From T1Sed10-49 sp046498405 (GTDB taxonomy: Bacteria; Actinomycetota; Nitriliruptoria; Euzebyales; Egibacteraceae), in NCBI GenBank assembly GCA_046498405.1, contig JAWOAS010000138.1:19876-83875 (forward strand): DNA of 64,000 nucleotides, given 5' to 3'. The position numbers were made by a program, and so were the translations under genes. Each line of letters starts with the position of its first letter. The stretch's first letter is position 1. The notes under the pieces are model-generated. The model searched no databases. It worked only from the letters and a program-made list of their open reading frames with translations, and was not told where the DNA came from. Below, piece by piece: positions 23,793 through 32,330 of the stretch.

Positions 23793-24100
23793 GGTTCGCC
23801 ACGCTCCTCCATGGCCTGCTCGAGGCTCGCGAGCTTCGCCTCGCGGTCCTGGCTCGGCTTGTCATTGCGGACGTCGTACTTCGCGGTGATCGACACGCGG
23901 TCGGTCGTGGCGAGCACGGCGTCGCAAGCGGCGCGAAGCGCCGTCTGGCACTCCTCCCAGGAGCCCTCCACCAAGGTACCCGAGGCGTCGGTCGTACAGC
24001 GCACGCCCGTGGCCCGCACCGCGGCGACGGCGGTCGCGACCTCGGCGGAGACGCTCGCCGAGGCGGTGCCGACCGGGGTGACGGAGAACCACAGGTGCAT
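23789..24100 (-). CDS. MTH1187/YkoF-like thiamine-binding family protein
   Basis: A 103-residue protein of the DUF77 family, starting MHLWFSVTPVGTASASVS, with GVRCTTDASGTLVEGSWEEC and VSITAKYDVRND. The family has a ferredoxin-like fold; YkoF binds hydroxymethylpyrimidine or thiamine, but many members lack known ligands. ATG at 24100 follows CAGGAGGG. First in the operon with the small membrane peptide and the NUDIX-NnrE fusion, and divergent from the CBS gene 46 bp away. No thiamine transport genes or TPP riboswitch are visible, so ligand assignment is family knowledge only. Confidence 0.82.
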   Translation of the reverse strand: MHLWFSVTPVGTASASVSAEVATAVAAVRATGVRCTTDASGTLVEGSWEECQTALRAACDAVLATTDRVSITAKYDVRNDKPSQDREAKLASLEQAMEERGEP

Positions 24101-24146
24101 GGCGCCCTCCTGCGTCGCGCGGCGCGTGAACGGGTAGGACCCCGGC

Positions 24147-24626
24147 ATGCCGAGGGACACGCCGCTGCACACCATCATGACGCCGCAGGTCATCACTGTC
24201 CGCCCGGAGATGCCGATCGAGGACGCCGCCGCGCTGCTCGCCGACAACGGGATCTCCGGCGCCCCGGTCGTCGACGCGGCGGGCCGGCCCCTCGGACTCC
24301 TCGATGACACCGACCTCATCACCTCGAGCGCGCGGCTCGACGCGCCGACGACGCTCCACCTCCTCGGCGCCTACCTGCCCCTGCCCGGAGAGCAGCGACG
24401 CTTCAGCGAGGAGCTCCAGCACGCCCTCGCCCAGACCGTCGGCGAGGTCATGCGCGAGGACCTGCCGACGCTCGGGCCCGACGACACCGTCGAGGATGCC
24501 GCGACGATCATGACCCGCCAGCGGGTCGGGCGCGTCGCCATCGTCGACGAGCACCACGCGATCGTCGGCATCGTCACGCGCACCGACCTCATCGAGGGCA
24601 TGGTCGGGGGCCAGGAGTCCCGCTGA
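24147..24626 (+). CDS. CBS-pair domain protein
   Basis: A 159-residue protein consisting of two CBS domains and an insert: the first around TIMTPQVITVRPEMPIEDAA, the second around GEVMREDLPTLGPDDTVEDA and ending IVGIVTRTDLIEGM. CBS pairs bind adenosyl nucleotides and regulate other proteins. The insert (LLGAYLPLPGEQRRFSEE) between the two motifs is common in stand-alone CBS proteins. No partner domain. ATG at 24147. It precedes the glycerol-3-phosphate-dehydrogenase-like cluster by 136 bp and may or may not be co-transcribed. Confidence 0.88.
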   Translation: MPRDTPLHTIMTPQVITVRPEMPIEDAAALLADNGISGAPVVDAAGRPLGLLDDTDLITSSARLDAPTTLHLLGAYLPLPGEQRRFSEELQHALAQTVGEVMREDLPTLGPDDTVEDAATIMTRQRVGRVAIVDEHHAIVGIVTRTDLIEGMVGGQESR

Positions 24627-24762
24627 GCGCTCCGCACCGCCGCGCCGCAGCCCGGGACGGGACCGTCGGGCACCGCGTGCGGGCCGTGCGGCCGTATGCC
24701 ACCACCACCCACCGGAGAGGTTGACGCTCAGGCTGCGGCACAACCCCCGGGTGGTGAGGCCC

Positions 24763-26241
24763 ATGCGCTACGACGTGGCGATCATCGGTGCCGGCGTGGT
24801 GGGGTGCGCGATCGCCAGAGCGCTCTCCCGCTACGAGCTCGAGGTGGTGCTCATCGAGCGAGAGCACGAGGTGGGCTTCGGCACGAGCAAGGCGAACTCG
24901 GGGATCATCCACGCGGGCGCCCACGCCAAGCCCACCGAGGCCAAGGGACCGCTCGAGTGGGCCGGCAACCAGGCGTGGGGCCCGCTGCACGAGCAGCTCG
25001 GCTTCGGCTTCCGGCGTGTCGGCGAGCTCATCGTCGCCGTCGAGGAGGCGCAGCTCGAGATGCTCGAGACGCTCCGCAGGCAAGGCGTCGACCGGGGGGT
25101 GCCGGGCCTCGAGCTCTGGAACGGCGAGCAGGTCCGCGCCGCGGAGCCCAACGTCAGCGAGGACATCATCGCCGCGCTGTGGGCACCCACCGCCGGCGTC
25201 GTCAATCCCTACGAGGCCACCCTCCTGCTCGCCGAGTCGGCGGCCCGCAACGGCGTGGCGATCGCCACCGACCGGAGGGTGACCGCGCTGTCCTCCGACG
25301 ACGAGGGCACGTGGCGCGTCGACACCGCCGAGGGCGCGACCTACCACGCGCGCTTCGTCGTCAACGCCGCAGGCCTGCACAGCGACGAGATCGCCGTGCT
25401 CGCCGGCGTCGGGGACTTCACGATCACCCCGCGCAAGGGTGAGGAGTACCTCCTCGACAAGCGCCTGTCGGGGATCGTCTCGCGGATCATCTTCCCCTGC
25501 CCGACGCCAACGACGAAGGGCATCCTCGTCATCCCCACCGTGGACGGGACGATCATGGTGGGCCCCACCGCCGAGGACCTCGACGACAAGACCGACACGT
25601 CGACCTCCGAGGCCGGCGCCGAGCAGATCTTCCGCTCGGTGCAGCGCCTCGTGCCCGGCATCAGCCGCAAGGACGTCATCGCGGAGTTCGCGGGCCTGCG
25701 CTCGGTCTCCTCGACGAACGACTTCATCATCGGGCCGACCGCGGCCCGGGGGTTCCTCAACGCCGCCGGCATCCAGTCGCCGGGACTGACGGCCTCGCCG
25801 GCGATCGCCGAGCAGATCGTCGGCTTCCTCGACGACGAGGGGCTCGAGCTGGCCGAGCGCGACGACTACGAGCCGACGCTGCCCCATCCGGTGCGCTTCG
25901 CCCAACAGCCGCTCGAGGAGCAGATCCGCCTCGCCGCGGCCGACCCGCGCTTCGCCCACCTCGTCTGCCGCTGCGAGCACGTCACCGAGGCGGAGGTCGT
26001 CGAGGCGATCCACCGGGGCGCGCACACCCTCGACGGGGTGAAGTTCCGGGCGCGCTGCGGCATGGGCCGCTGCCAGGGTGGCTTCTGCACCTGGCGGGTC
26101 ATCGAGCTGCTCGCGCGCGAGCTCGGCATCGACGTGACCGAGGTCACGAAGTGCGGCGGGGACAGCTGGGTCGCCGTCGAGCGCGAGGACGTCGCCGATC
26201 CCGTCGAGCTCGCGCCCGTACGCGAGGAGGTGGCGACGTGA
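24763..26241 (+). CDS. GlpA-like FAD-dependent dehydrogenase with C-terminal BFD-type [2Fe-2S] domain
   Basis: A 492-residue flavoprotein. DVAIIGAGVVGCAIARAL is the FAD-binding Rossmann motif; the middle follows the DAO/GlpA fold (NSGIIHAGAHAKP, VNAAGLHSDEIA). The C-terminus has the Cys pattern CRCEHV, RCGMGRCQGGFC of a BFD-like [2Fe-2S] domain. It resembles anaerobic glycerol-3-phosphate dehydrogenase subunit A, though relatives oxidise other 2-hydroxy acids such as 2-hydroxyglutarate. ATG at 24763 follows GGTGAGG. Its stop overlaps the next gene's GTG (GTGA). A TTG at 24721 would add 14 residues with little homology. Confidence 0.85.
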   Translation: MRYDVAIIGAGVVGCAIARALSRYELEVVLIEREHEVGFGTSKANSGIIHAGAHAKPTEAKGPLEWAGNQAWGPLHEQLGFGFRRVGELIVAVEEAQLEMLETLRRQGVDRGVPGLELWNGEQVRAAEPNVSEDIIAALWAPTAGVVNPYEATLLLAESAARNGVAIATDRRVTALSSDDEGTWRVDTAEGATYHARFVVNAAGLHSDEIAVLAGVGDFTITPRKGEEYLLDKRLSGIVSRIIFPCPTPTTKGILVIPTVDGTIMVGPTAEDLDDKTDTSTSEAGAEQIFRSVQRLVPGISRKDVIAEFAGLRSVSSTNDFIIGPTAARGFLNAAGIQSPGLTASPAIAEQIVGFLDDEGLELAERDDYEPTLPHPVRFAQQPLEEQIRLAAADPRFAHLVCRCEHVTEAEVVEAIHRGAHTLDGVKFRARCGMGRCQGGFCTWRVIELLARELGIDVTEVTKCGGDSWVAVEREDVADPVELAPVREEVAT

Positions 26242-27515
26242 TCACCGCCCAGCCACGCCAGATCGCCTCGGCCTACGACGTCGTCATCATCGGTGCGGGA
26301 CCGGCCGGCCTCGCCGCGGCGCTCGGCGCCCGCGAGCAGGGGGCCGAGTCGGTCCTCATCGTCGACCGCGAGCGCGAGGCCGGCGGCATCCTCCTGCAGT
26401 GCATCCACTCGGGGTTCGGCCTGCAGTACTTCAAGGAGGAGGTCACCGGCCCGGAGTACGCCGAGCGCAGCCTCGAGGCCGCCCTCGAGCACGACGTCGA
26501 CATCCTCACCGACGCCTTCGTCATGGACCTCGCCGAGGACCGGCGCCTCGTGCTCATGTCCCCCGACCACGGCGTCGTCATCGTCCGCGCCGGCGCCGTC
26601 GTCCTCGCGATGGGCGCACGGGAGCGCACGCGCGGGGCGATCCAGATCCCCGGCACGCGCCCCGCAGGCGTGCTCACCGCAGGGCTCGCGCAGAAAATGG
26701 TCAACCTCCACGGCTACCTGCCGGGCCGTCGCGTGGTCATCCTCGGCTCGGGCGACATCGGCCTCATCATGGCGCGGCGACTCACGCTCGAGGGCGTCGA
26801 GGTCGCCGGCGTCTTCGAGATCATGCCCTACGCCAACGGTCTGGGGCGCAACATCGTCCAGTGCCTGCACGACTACGACATCCCCCTGCACCTGTCGACG
26901 ACCGTCATCGACATCCACGGCCACGACCGCGTCGAGCGGGTCACCGTCGCGCCCGTCGACGACGACCTCACCCCCGACGCCGCCCGTGCCTGGGACATCC
27001 CCTGCGACACGCTCCTCCTGTCGGTCGGCCTCATCCCCGAGAACGAGCTCTCGCGGACCCTCGGGGTGCGCATGGACCCGCTGACCAACGGGCCCATCGT
27101 CACGAGTGCCATGGAGACCTCGGTGCCGGGGGTCTTTGCCGCCGGCAACGTCGTGCACATCAACGACCTCGCCGACTGGGTCAGTGAGGAGGCGGTCATC
27201 GCCGGGCGCAGCGCTGCGCGGCGGGTGACCGGCAACCCCCTGCCCGCCGACAACATCCGGGTCATCCCCGGTGAGAACGTCGGCGCGGTCGTGCCGCAGT
27301 CGGTCTCCAGCGACCGCCCCCACCGGATCTCCTTCCGCGTCAAGCGCCCGGTCCTCGAGGACGCCGTCATCACGCTCGGCGACGTGCGCCGACGCAAGGT
27401 GCGCGCCCTCGCGCCAGCGGAGATGGCGACGATCAACATCGCGCCGCGGCTGCTCGAGAGCTTCCACGGCGACGCCCTGCGGCTCGACGCCTTCCCGGCC
27501 GCCGAGGAGGGATGA
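26238..27515 (+). CDS. NAD(P)/FAD-dependent oxidoreductase, second subunit of the GlpA-like complex
   Basis: A 425-residue pyridine-nucleotide-disulfide-type flavoprotein. DVVIIGAGPAGLAAALGA binds FAD; MGARERTRGAIQIPGTRP and ILGSGDIGLIMARRL mark the second dinucleotide-binding site; VFAAGNVVHINDLADWVS is the C-terminal FAD motif. It resembles the FAD subunit found next to GlpA-like proteins and DUF1667 proteins in bacteria with three-gene glycerol-3-phosphate oxidoreductase loci. GTG start overlaps the preceding TGA, and the stop overlaps the next ATG, so the three products should be made in fixed ratio and probably form one complex. Confidence 0.85.
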   Translation: MITAQPRQIASAYDVVIIGAGPAGLAAALGAREQGAESVLIVDREREAGGILLQCIHSGFGLQYFKEEVTGPEYAERSLEAALEHDVDILTDAFVMDLAEDRRLVLMSPDHGVVIVRAGAVVLAMGARERTRGAIQIPGTRPAGVLTAGLAQKMVNLHGYLPGRRVVILGSGDIGLIMARRLTLEGVEVAGVFEIMPYANGLGRNIVQCLHDYDIPLHLSTTVIDIHGHDRVERVTVAPVDDDLTPDAARAWDIPCDTLLLSVGLIPENELSRTLGVRMDPLTNGPIVTSAMETSVPGVFAAGNVVHINDLADWVSEEAVIAGRSAARRVTGNPLPADNIRVIPGENVGAVVPQSVSSDRPHRISFRVKRPVLEDAVITLGDVRRRKVRALAPAEMATINIAPRLLESFHGDALRLDAFPAAEEG

Positions 27516-27952
27516 GCATGACGACGACGCACGAGGGCCACGAGGTCGAGACGTTCGTCTACCTCTGCACCGGTTGCCCCTTGGGTTGCAGCCTCGAGGT
27601 CGACGCCAGCGAGGAGGGCGTCCTCGAGATCCGGGGGGCGACCTGCAAGATCGGCGAGCGCTACGCCAAGCAGGAGCACACCGACCCCCGCCGGCCGGTC
27701 TCGACGACGGTGCGCCTCGACGACCCCGCCCACCCCCGGCTGCCGGTGCGGGCGGCCGCGCCGGTGCCCAAGGATCTCGTCGCACCGCTCGTCTCGCATC
27801 TGCGCGACCTCGTCGTGCACCCGCCGGTCGCCCGGGGCGACGTCATCATCGCCGACGTGCTCGGCACGGGCATCGACGTCATCGCGACGCGGTCGGTGGC
27901 CGCGGCCCCGCCGCGGGGCGCCGAGGCGAGCCTGGCCACGGCAGGGCGCTAG
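27512..27952 (+). CDS. DUF1667 domain protein, small Cys-rich subunit
   Basis: A 146-residue protein with the DUF1667 pattern: FVYLCTGCPLGCSLEV near the N-terminus, four conserved Cys with EIRGATCKIGERYAKQEHTDP, then PVRAAAPVPKDL. DUF1667 members sit beside the two flavoproteins above and probably carry an iron-sulfur centre that passes electrons onward. Start ATG overlaps the previous stop (ATGA). The last 30 residues after GTGIDVIAT are not conserved. Its TAG shares four bases with the convergent Ppx/GppA stop (CTAG, 27949-27952). Confidence 0.87.
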   Translation: MSMTTTHEGHEVETFVYLCTGCPLGCSLEVDASEEGVLEIRGATCKIGERYAKQEHTDPRRPVSTTVRLDDPAHPRLPVRAAAPVPKDLVAPLVSHLRDLVVHPPVARGDVIIADVLGTGIDVIATRSVAAAPPRGAEASLATAGR

Positions 27953-28866
27953 CCCGCGGCGGCGAGGGCCCGGCAGAGGCCGTCGAGGAGGTCGCGCTCG
28001 CTGACGACGACCTCCTCGAAGCCTCCCCAGGCCATGACGCGCTCGAGGATGAGCGCCCCGGCGGCCAGCACGTCCTCGCGCCCCGGTGCCACCGGCCCCA
28101 GGCTCGCGATCCGCGCGGCGGTGCTCGCGCCCAGCTCGGCGAGCAGCCGCTCGGCGTCGGCACGCCCGAGCGCGGTGGCGTGGATCGCCCCGGGGTCGTA
28201 GGCCTCGAGGCCGAGGTGGAGGGCGGCCAGCGTCGTCGCGGTGCCGGCCACCGCCACGAGCGACTGGGCCCGGGCCGGGTCGAGGCGGCGGGCGACCTCG
28301 GCGAGCTCGCCGTCGACGAGCCGCGCGGCGGCTGACAGGGCCGCCGGCGACGGCGGGTCGTCGCGCAACAGGCGCTCGGTCAGGCGCACCGACCCGATCT
28401 GGCGGCTTTCGGAGACCTCCGGGCGCGCGCGGCCGAGGATGAGCTCGGTCGAGCCGCCGCCGATGTCGAGGACGAGCGCGGGCCGCGCCGGGTCGACCCC
28501 GGCGACCGCGCCGTCGAAGGCCAGGGCCGCCTCCTCGTCGCCGTCGAGGACGTCGGGCCGCACGCCGCTGGCGGCCTCGACCGCGTCGTGGAAGGCCGTG
28601 CGGTCGGCGACGTCACGCACGGCGCTCGTGGCCACGACCGCGACGCGCTCGCAGCCCAGGGCCCGCCAGCGCGCGGCGTAGCCGCCGATGACCTCGGCGG
28701 TGCGGGCGACCGCCTCGGGGCGCAGCCGCCCGACCCGATCGACGCCCTGACCCAGGCGGGTGGTCACCGCGTCGCGGTCGCGCCACACCGTCGTGCCGTC
28801 GACGACGTCGGCGACGAGCAGGCGCGTCGAGTTCGTCCCGCAGTCGACCGCGGCGACGCGGGTCAT
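27949..28866 (-). CDS. Ppx/GppA family phosphatase
   Basis: A 305-residue member of the exopolyphosphatase / guanosine pentaphosphate phosphatase family, the short actinobacterial form without the C-terminal HD domain. VAAVDCGTNSTRLLVAD and VLDIGGGSTELILG are the two phosphate-binding loops of the ASKHA fold; TSAVRDV and DGDEEAALAF lie between. It may hydrolyse polyphosphate or pppGpp; the short forms are usually weak exopolyphosphatases. It lies downstream of DUF501 on the same strand, part of the eno-ftsB-DUF501-ppx order conserved in actinobacteria. Confidence 0.9.
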   Translation of the reverse strand: MTRVAAVDCGTNSTRLLVADVVDGTTVWRDRDAVTTRLGQGVDRVGRLRPEAVARTAEVIGGYAARWRALGCERVAVVATSAVRDVADRTAFHDAVEAASGVRPDVLDGDEEAALAFDGAVAGVDPARPALVLDIGGGSTELILGRARPEVSESRQIGSVRLTERLLRDDPPSPAALSAAARLVDGELAEVARRLDPARAQSLVAVAGTATTLAALHLGLEAYDPGAIHATALGRADAERLLAELGASTAARIASLGPVAPGREDVLAAGALILERVMAWGGFEEVVVSERDLLDGLCRALAAAG

Positions 28867-28894
28867 CGGCGGCCCACCGCCGTGAGGCGGTCGC

Positions 28895-29452
28895 TCACCG
28901 CCACCCGCCGCCGTCGGCGGTCACGCACGGCCCGGGACAGGCCATCGGCTCGAGGCGCTCGCCGACCCACGCCCCGAGCGGGTTGTCCTCGGTGGCGAGG
29001 TGGTGGGCGTAGAGCGCGTGGAGGCACTTCACGCGCCCGGGCATGCCCCCGGCGGAGGGGTCACCGGGCACCGGCGGGCCGAGACCGTCCCGGAAGGCCA
29101 CGTAGCGCTCGTGGGCGCCGCGGTGGGCCTCGGCGAGCTCGGGGTCGGCGGTGACGCGCTCGCTGAGGTCGACCATGACCCCCGAGGCTTCGAGGGTGCC
29201 GACGTGCTTGGCGGCCAGCGGGCAGGCCAGCCAGAACGTCGTCGGGAACGGGTTGCCGTCCTCGAGCGCCGGGTCGACGCGCAGCACCGCCGGCAGGCCG
29301 AAGGCGCAGCGCACCGCCGCGGCCGGGCGGCCACGTGCCGGTCGCCCGAGCATCCGGGCCACGAGGTCGGTCTCGGCGCCGTCGAGCGCGGGGCGGCGCG
29401 CCTGCGCCTCGTACGACGCGTCGGGGGCGGGGCGGAGCGCATCGTCGGTCAT
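28895..29452 (-). CDS. DUF501 domain protein
   Basis: A 185-residue protein with the DUF501 signature: MLGRPARG, CAFGLPAVLRVDPALEDGNP, PTTFWLACP, and the Cys/His-rich GRVKCLHALYAHHLATEDNP plus CPGPC near the C-terminus. ATG at 29452 was chosen over GTG at 29455 and TTG at 29461, with GAGG about 10 bases upstream. Function unknown; it is nearly always found with ftsB/eno and Ppx/GppA genes, and its Cys and His residues suggest a metal site. Here a NUDIX and a GNAT gene separate it from ftsB. Confidence 0.87.
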   Translation of the reverse strand: MTDDALRPAPDASYEAQARRPALDGAETDLVARMLGRPARGRPAAAVRCAFGLPAVLRVDPALEDGNPFPTTFWLACPLAAKHVGTLEASGVMVDLSERVTADPELAEAHRGAHERYVAFRDGLGPPVPGDPSAGGMPGRVKCLHALYAHHLATEDNPLGAWVGERLEPMACPGPCVTADGGGWR

Positions 29453-29536
29453 CACCGGCAAGCCTCGCGCGCCACGCGTCGACCGGCAAGCCGGGGCCAG
29501 GACGTCAGCGACCGGCGCGGGCGCGCCCCACCGGCC

Positions 29537-30169
29537 TCAGTCGAGGTGGACCTCGAGGCTGGGATCGGCAAGCCGCGCGGCGACGATCGCGAGGTGCTCG
29601 GGGTGGGTCCGCCCCTCAGACAGCGGCGGCGGGGCGGCGGGGTCGAAGAAGCCGGCCTCGAGCGTCTCGACGCCGTCGGCGCGGGGCTCGGCGCCGGGCT
29701 CGCGCTCCTCGCAGGCGATGAGGAGCTTGTAGATGCGGAACGGCAGCGGTGGCGCCGGGCGACGCTCCCGGTCGACGACGGCGAGCAGGCGGGTGGCGCG
29801 GACCGCGAGACCCGCCTCCTCGGCGAGCTCGCGCTCGACGGCCCCGCGGGGCTCGTCGGTCATGTCGGCCCAGCCGCCGGGCAGCGTCCACCCGCCGTCG
29901 ACGGCCTCGCGCACGAGCAGGATGCGCCGGCCGCGGGCCAGCACCCCCCGGACGTCGACCTTCGGCGTGGCGTAGCCCCGCTCCGCGCGGAGCAGCTCGG
30001 CGAGCTCGGCGACGTCGGCGTCGGACTCCGCGGCGAGCAGCTCGGCGGCCAGGCGCTGCACCGCCTCGTAGCGCCCCACGTCGAAGCCCTCGGCGTAGTG
30101 CAGCCCGGTCTGGGCGATCGCGGCCAGACGCCGTCCCCAGTCGAGGTGCCGCGGGTCGCGCCCGCTCAC
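29537..30169 (-). CDS. NUDIX hydrolase with N-terminal helical extension
   Basis: A 210-residue protein. The first 65 residues are helical (LDWGRRLAAIAQTGLHYAEG) and match the 'hydrolase of X-linked nucleoside diphosphate N-terminal' type extension found on a group of NUDIX enzymes. The Nudix domain follows with VRGVLARGRRILLVRE and a full box starting GGWADMTDEPRGAVERELAE. Enzymes with this layout are annotated as ADP-ribose or CDP-choline pyrophosphatase-like; the substrate is not set by sequence. The GTG start overlaps the GNAT stop (GTGA). Confidence 0.87.
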   Translation of the reverse strand: MSGRDPRHLDWGRRLAAIAQTGLHYAEGFDVGRYEAVQRLAAELLAAESDADVAELAELLRAERGYATPKVDVRGVLARGRRILLVREAVDGGWTLPGGWADMTDEPRGAVERELAEEAGLAVRATRLLAVVDRERRPAPPLPFRIYKLLIACEEREPGAEPRADGVETLEAGFFDPAAPPPLSEGRTHPEHLAIVAARLADPSLEVHLD

Positions 30170-30606
30170 GTGCGCCGCATCGGCACGTGGGGGATACCGT
30201 CCTCAAGGTAGCCGGGACCGCTGACGACGAAGCCGAAGCGCGCGTAGTAGACCTCGAGATGGGCCTGGGCCGAGAGCTCGGTGGGGGGCCGGCTGCGTGC
30301 GAGCGCGTGCTCGATGAGCCTGCCGGCGAGCCCGCGCCCGCGGGCGTGCGCCGCGGTGCAGACCCGGCCGATCCGCGAGCCCCGCTCCCCCTCGTCGAGC
30401 AGCCGCAGGTAGGCCACCGGACCGGCGCCCTCATCGACCCAGACATGCCGGGTGGTCGGCTCGAGGTCGCGGCCGTCGAGCTCGGGGTAGGGGCAGGCCT
30501 GCTCGACGACGAACACCGCGACGCGCAGGGCGAGGAGGCCGTAGAGCGTGGCCGCGTCGACCTCCCCGGCCCCCGCGGTCCGCACCGCGGGCGTGGCGGT
30601 GCTCAC
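30166..30606 (-). CDS. GNAT family N-acetyltransferase, ElaA-like
   Basis: A 146-residue acetyltransferase. The ElaA-type pattern is visible in LYGLLALRVAVFVVEQ, CPYPELDGRD and the acetyl-CoA loop RIGRVCTAAHARGRGLAGRL. The C-terminal YYARFGFVVSGPGYLEDGIPH is typical of the subgroup. Substrate unknown. GTG start overlaps the ftsB stop (GTGA) and its own stop overlaps the NUDIX start, so ftsB, GNAT and NUDIX form a tightly coupled unit. Confidence 0.88.
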   Translation of the reverse strand: MSTATPAVRTAGAGEVDAATLYGLLALRVAVFVVEQACPYPELDGRDLEPTTRHVWVDEGAGPVAYLRLLDEGERGSRIGRVCTAAHARGRGLAGRLIEHALARSRPPTELSAQAHLEVYYARFGFVVSGPGYLEDGIPHVPMRRT

Positions 30607-31043
30607 CCGCCCGCCCCCACGAGCTCGCCGAGCCAGCGGCCCAGCCGGCGGTACCAGGCGTCGTCGGCCGGTGGCTCGTCGTCGCGCGCCGCCGGCAGGG
30701 TCGGGTCGGGCTCGGGACGGGCGACGACGTAGGGCTCCTCGCCGGGCATGACGAGGCCGAGCTCGGAGCGGGCGAGCAGCTCGACCTCCTCGGGGTCCTC
30801 GAGATCGGCGACGCGATCCTCGAGGTCCTCGACCTCCGTGGCGTAGCCGTCCCGGGCCCGCTCGAGGGCGTCGAGGCGGTCCGCCGCCGCGGTGTAGACC
30901 TGCAGCGGTCCGAGCGCCATCGCCCCGATGAGCAGGACGAGGGCGACGAGGGCGAGGACGTAGGGCCGGTCGCCCGCCGTCAGCGTCCGCCACACCCGGC
31001 CGCGAGGCCGGGGGCGAGGGCGCTGGGCGGCACGACCGGCCAT
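30603..31043 (-). CDS. ftsB: septum formation initiator FtsB/DivIC family
   Basis: A 146-residue bitopic cell division protein. A basic cytoplasmic N-terminus (about 25 residues) precedes one membrane span (YVLALVALVLLIGAMAL) and an external coiled coil (ADRLDALERARDGYATEVED). The motif EELLARSELGLVMPGE-like stretch (here VELLARSELGLVMPGEEPYV) is the family hallmark. It should bridge FtsL and FtsQ in the divisome. The C-terminal 45 residues are Pro/Asp-rich. It lies 6 bp after eno, the usual actinobacterial arrangement. Confidence 0.9.
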   Translation of the reverse strand: MAGRAAQRPRPRPRGRVWRTLTAGDRPYVLALVALVLLIGAMALGPLQVYTAAADRLDALERARDGYATEVEDLEDRVADLEDPEEVELLARSELGLVMPGEEPYVVARPEPDPTLPAARDDEPPADDAWYRRLGRWLGELVGAGG

Positions 31044-31049
31044 CGCCGC

Positions 31050-32330
31050 CTACGACCGCGCGAGCCGGAAGGCGTCGTGTCCCGCGTAGCGCGCCGCGTC
31101 GCCGAGCTGCTCCTCGATGCGCAGGAGCTGGTTGTACTTCGCGACCCGGTCGGAGCGCGCGGGCGCGCCGGTCTTGATCTGCCCGGCGTTGACCGCGACG
31201 GCGAGGTCGGCGATCGTCGCGTCCTCGGTCTCGCCCGAGCGGTGGCTGACCATGCAGGTCCAGCCGTTGCGGTGGGCGGCCTCCATCGTCTCGAAGGTCT
31301 CCGAGAGCGTGCCGATCTGGTTGACCTTGACGAGCACGGAGTTGGCCGAGCCCTCCTCGATGCCGCGACGCACGCGCGTGAGGTTCGTCACGAAGAGGTC
31401 GTCGCCGACGAGCTGGACCTTGTCGCCGAGACGCTCGGTGAGCAGCGCCCAGCCCTGCCAGTCCTCCTCGTCGAGGCCGTCCTCGATCGAGACGATGGGG
31501 TAGGCGTCGACGAGCTCGGCCCAGAGGTCGACCATCTCCGCGCTCGACAGCGTCCGGCCCTCGCCGGCCAGCGCGTAGCTGCCGTCCTCGAAGAACTCGC
31601 TCGCAGCGGGGTCCATCGCGAGGGCGACGTCGGTGCCGGGGGCGAAGCCCGCGGCCTCGATCGCCTCGATGATGAGGTCGAGCGCCTCGCGGTTGGAGTC
31701 GAGGTTCGGCGCGAAGCCGCCCTCGTCGCCGAGACCGGTCGACAGTCCCCGCGTCGAGAGGACCTTCTTCAGCGCGTGGTAGACCTCCGCGCCCATGCGC
31801 AGCGCCTCCCGGAAGGTCGGCGCGCCGACCGGGGCGACCATGAACTCCTGGAAGTCGACGTTGGACTCGGCGTGGCTGCCCCCGTTGAGGATGTTCATCA
31901 TCGGCACGGGCAGGAGGTGGGCGCTGGGTCCACCGAGGTAGGCGAAGAGCGGCAGCTCGCGCGAGGAGGCCGCGGCGCGGGCGACGGCGAGGCTCACGCC
32001 GAGCATCGCGTTCGCGCCGAGGTTGGACTTGTCGTCGGTGCCGTCGAGGGCGAGGAGCGCGGCATCGACGGCGCGTTGGTCGGTGGCGTCCATGCCGACG
32101 ATCTCCGGCGCGATCGTGCGCAGGACGTTGTCGACGGCCTTGGTCACGCCCTTGCCCCCGTAGCGGTCACCGCCGTCACGGAGCTCCACGGCCTCGAACT
32201 CGCCGGTCGACGCGCCGCTGGGCACCGCGGCACGGCCGGCGGAGCCGTCGACGAGGAGGCAGTCCACCTCGATGGTCGGGTTGCCGCGCGAGTCCAGGAG
32301 CTCACGGGCCAGGAAGGTCTCGATCTCCAC
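31050..32330 (-). CDS. eno: enolase
   Basis: Dehydrates 2-phosphoglycerate to phosphoenolpyruvate in glycolysis. The 426 residues match the family, with SGASTGEFEAVELRDGG, the metal-binding residues in IEDGLDEEDW and VGDDLFVTN, and the signature SVLVKVNQIGTLSET; SHRSGETED is also intact. Start is GTG at 32330 after GGAAAGGGTGAACGTCAC. Upstream, TACCGT on the minus strand is a possible -10 element. It heads the eno-ftsB-GNAT-NUDIX run and follows the PFK gene in the same direction by 107 bp. Confidence 0.96.
   Translation of the reverse strand: MEIETFLARELLDSRGNPTIEVDCLLVDGSAGRAAVPSGASTGEFEAVELRDGGDRYGGKGVTKAVDNVLRTIAPEIVGMDATDQRAVDAALLALDGTDDKSNLGANAMLGVSLAVARAAASSRELPLFAYLGGPSAHLLPVPMMNILNGGSHAESNVDFQEFMVAPVGAPTFREALRMGAEVYHALKKVLSTRGLSTGLGDEGGFAPNLDSNREALDLIIEAIEAAGFAPGTDVALAMDPAASEFFEDGSYALAGEGRTLSSAEMVDLWAELVDAYPIVSIEDGLDEEDWQGWALLTERLGDKVQLVGDDLFVTNLTRVRRGIEEGSANSVLVKVNQIGTLSETFETMEAAHRNGWTCMVSHRSGETEDATIADLAVAVNAGQIKTGAPARSDRVAKYNQLLRIEEQLGDAARYAGHDAFRLARS

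Noticed and set aside
24721..24762. TTG at 24721 as start of the GlpA-like gene
   Set aside because: GGAGAGG touches the TTG with no spacing, the extra 14 residues do not match the family, and ATG at 24763 directly precedes the FAD-binding motif.
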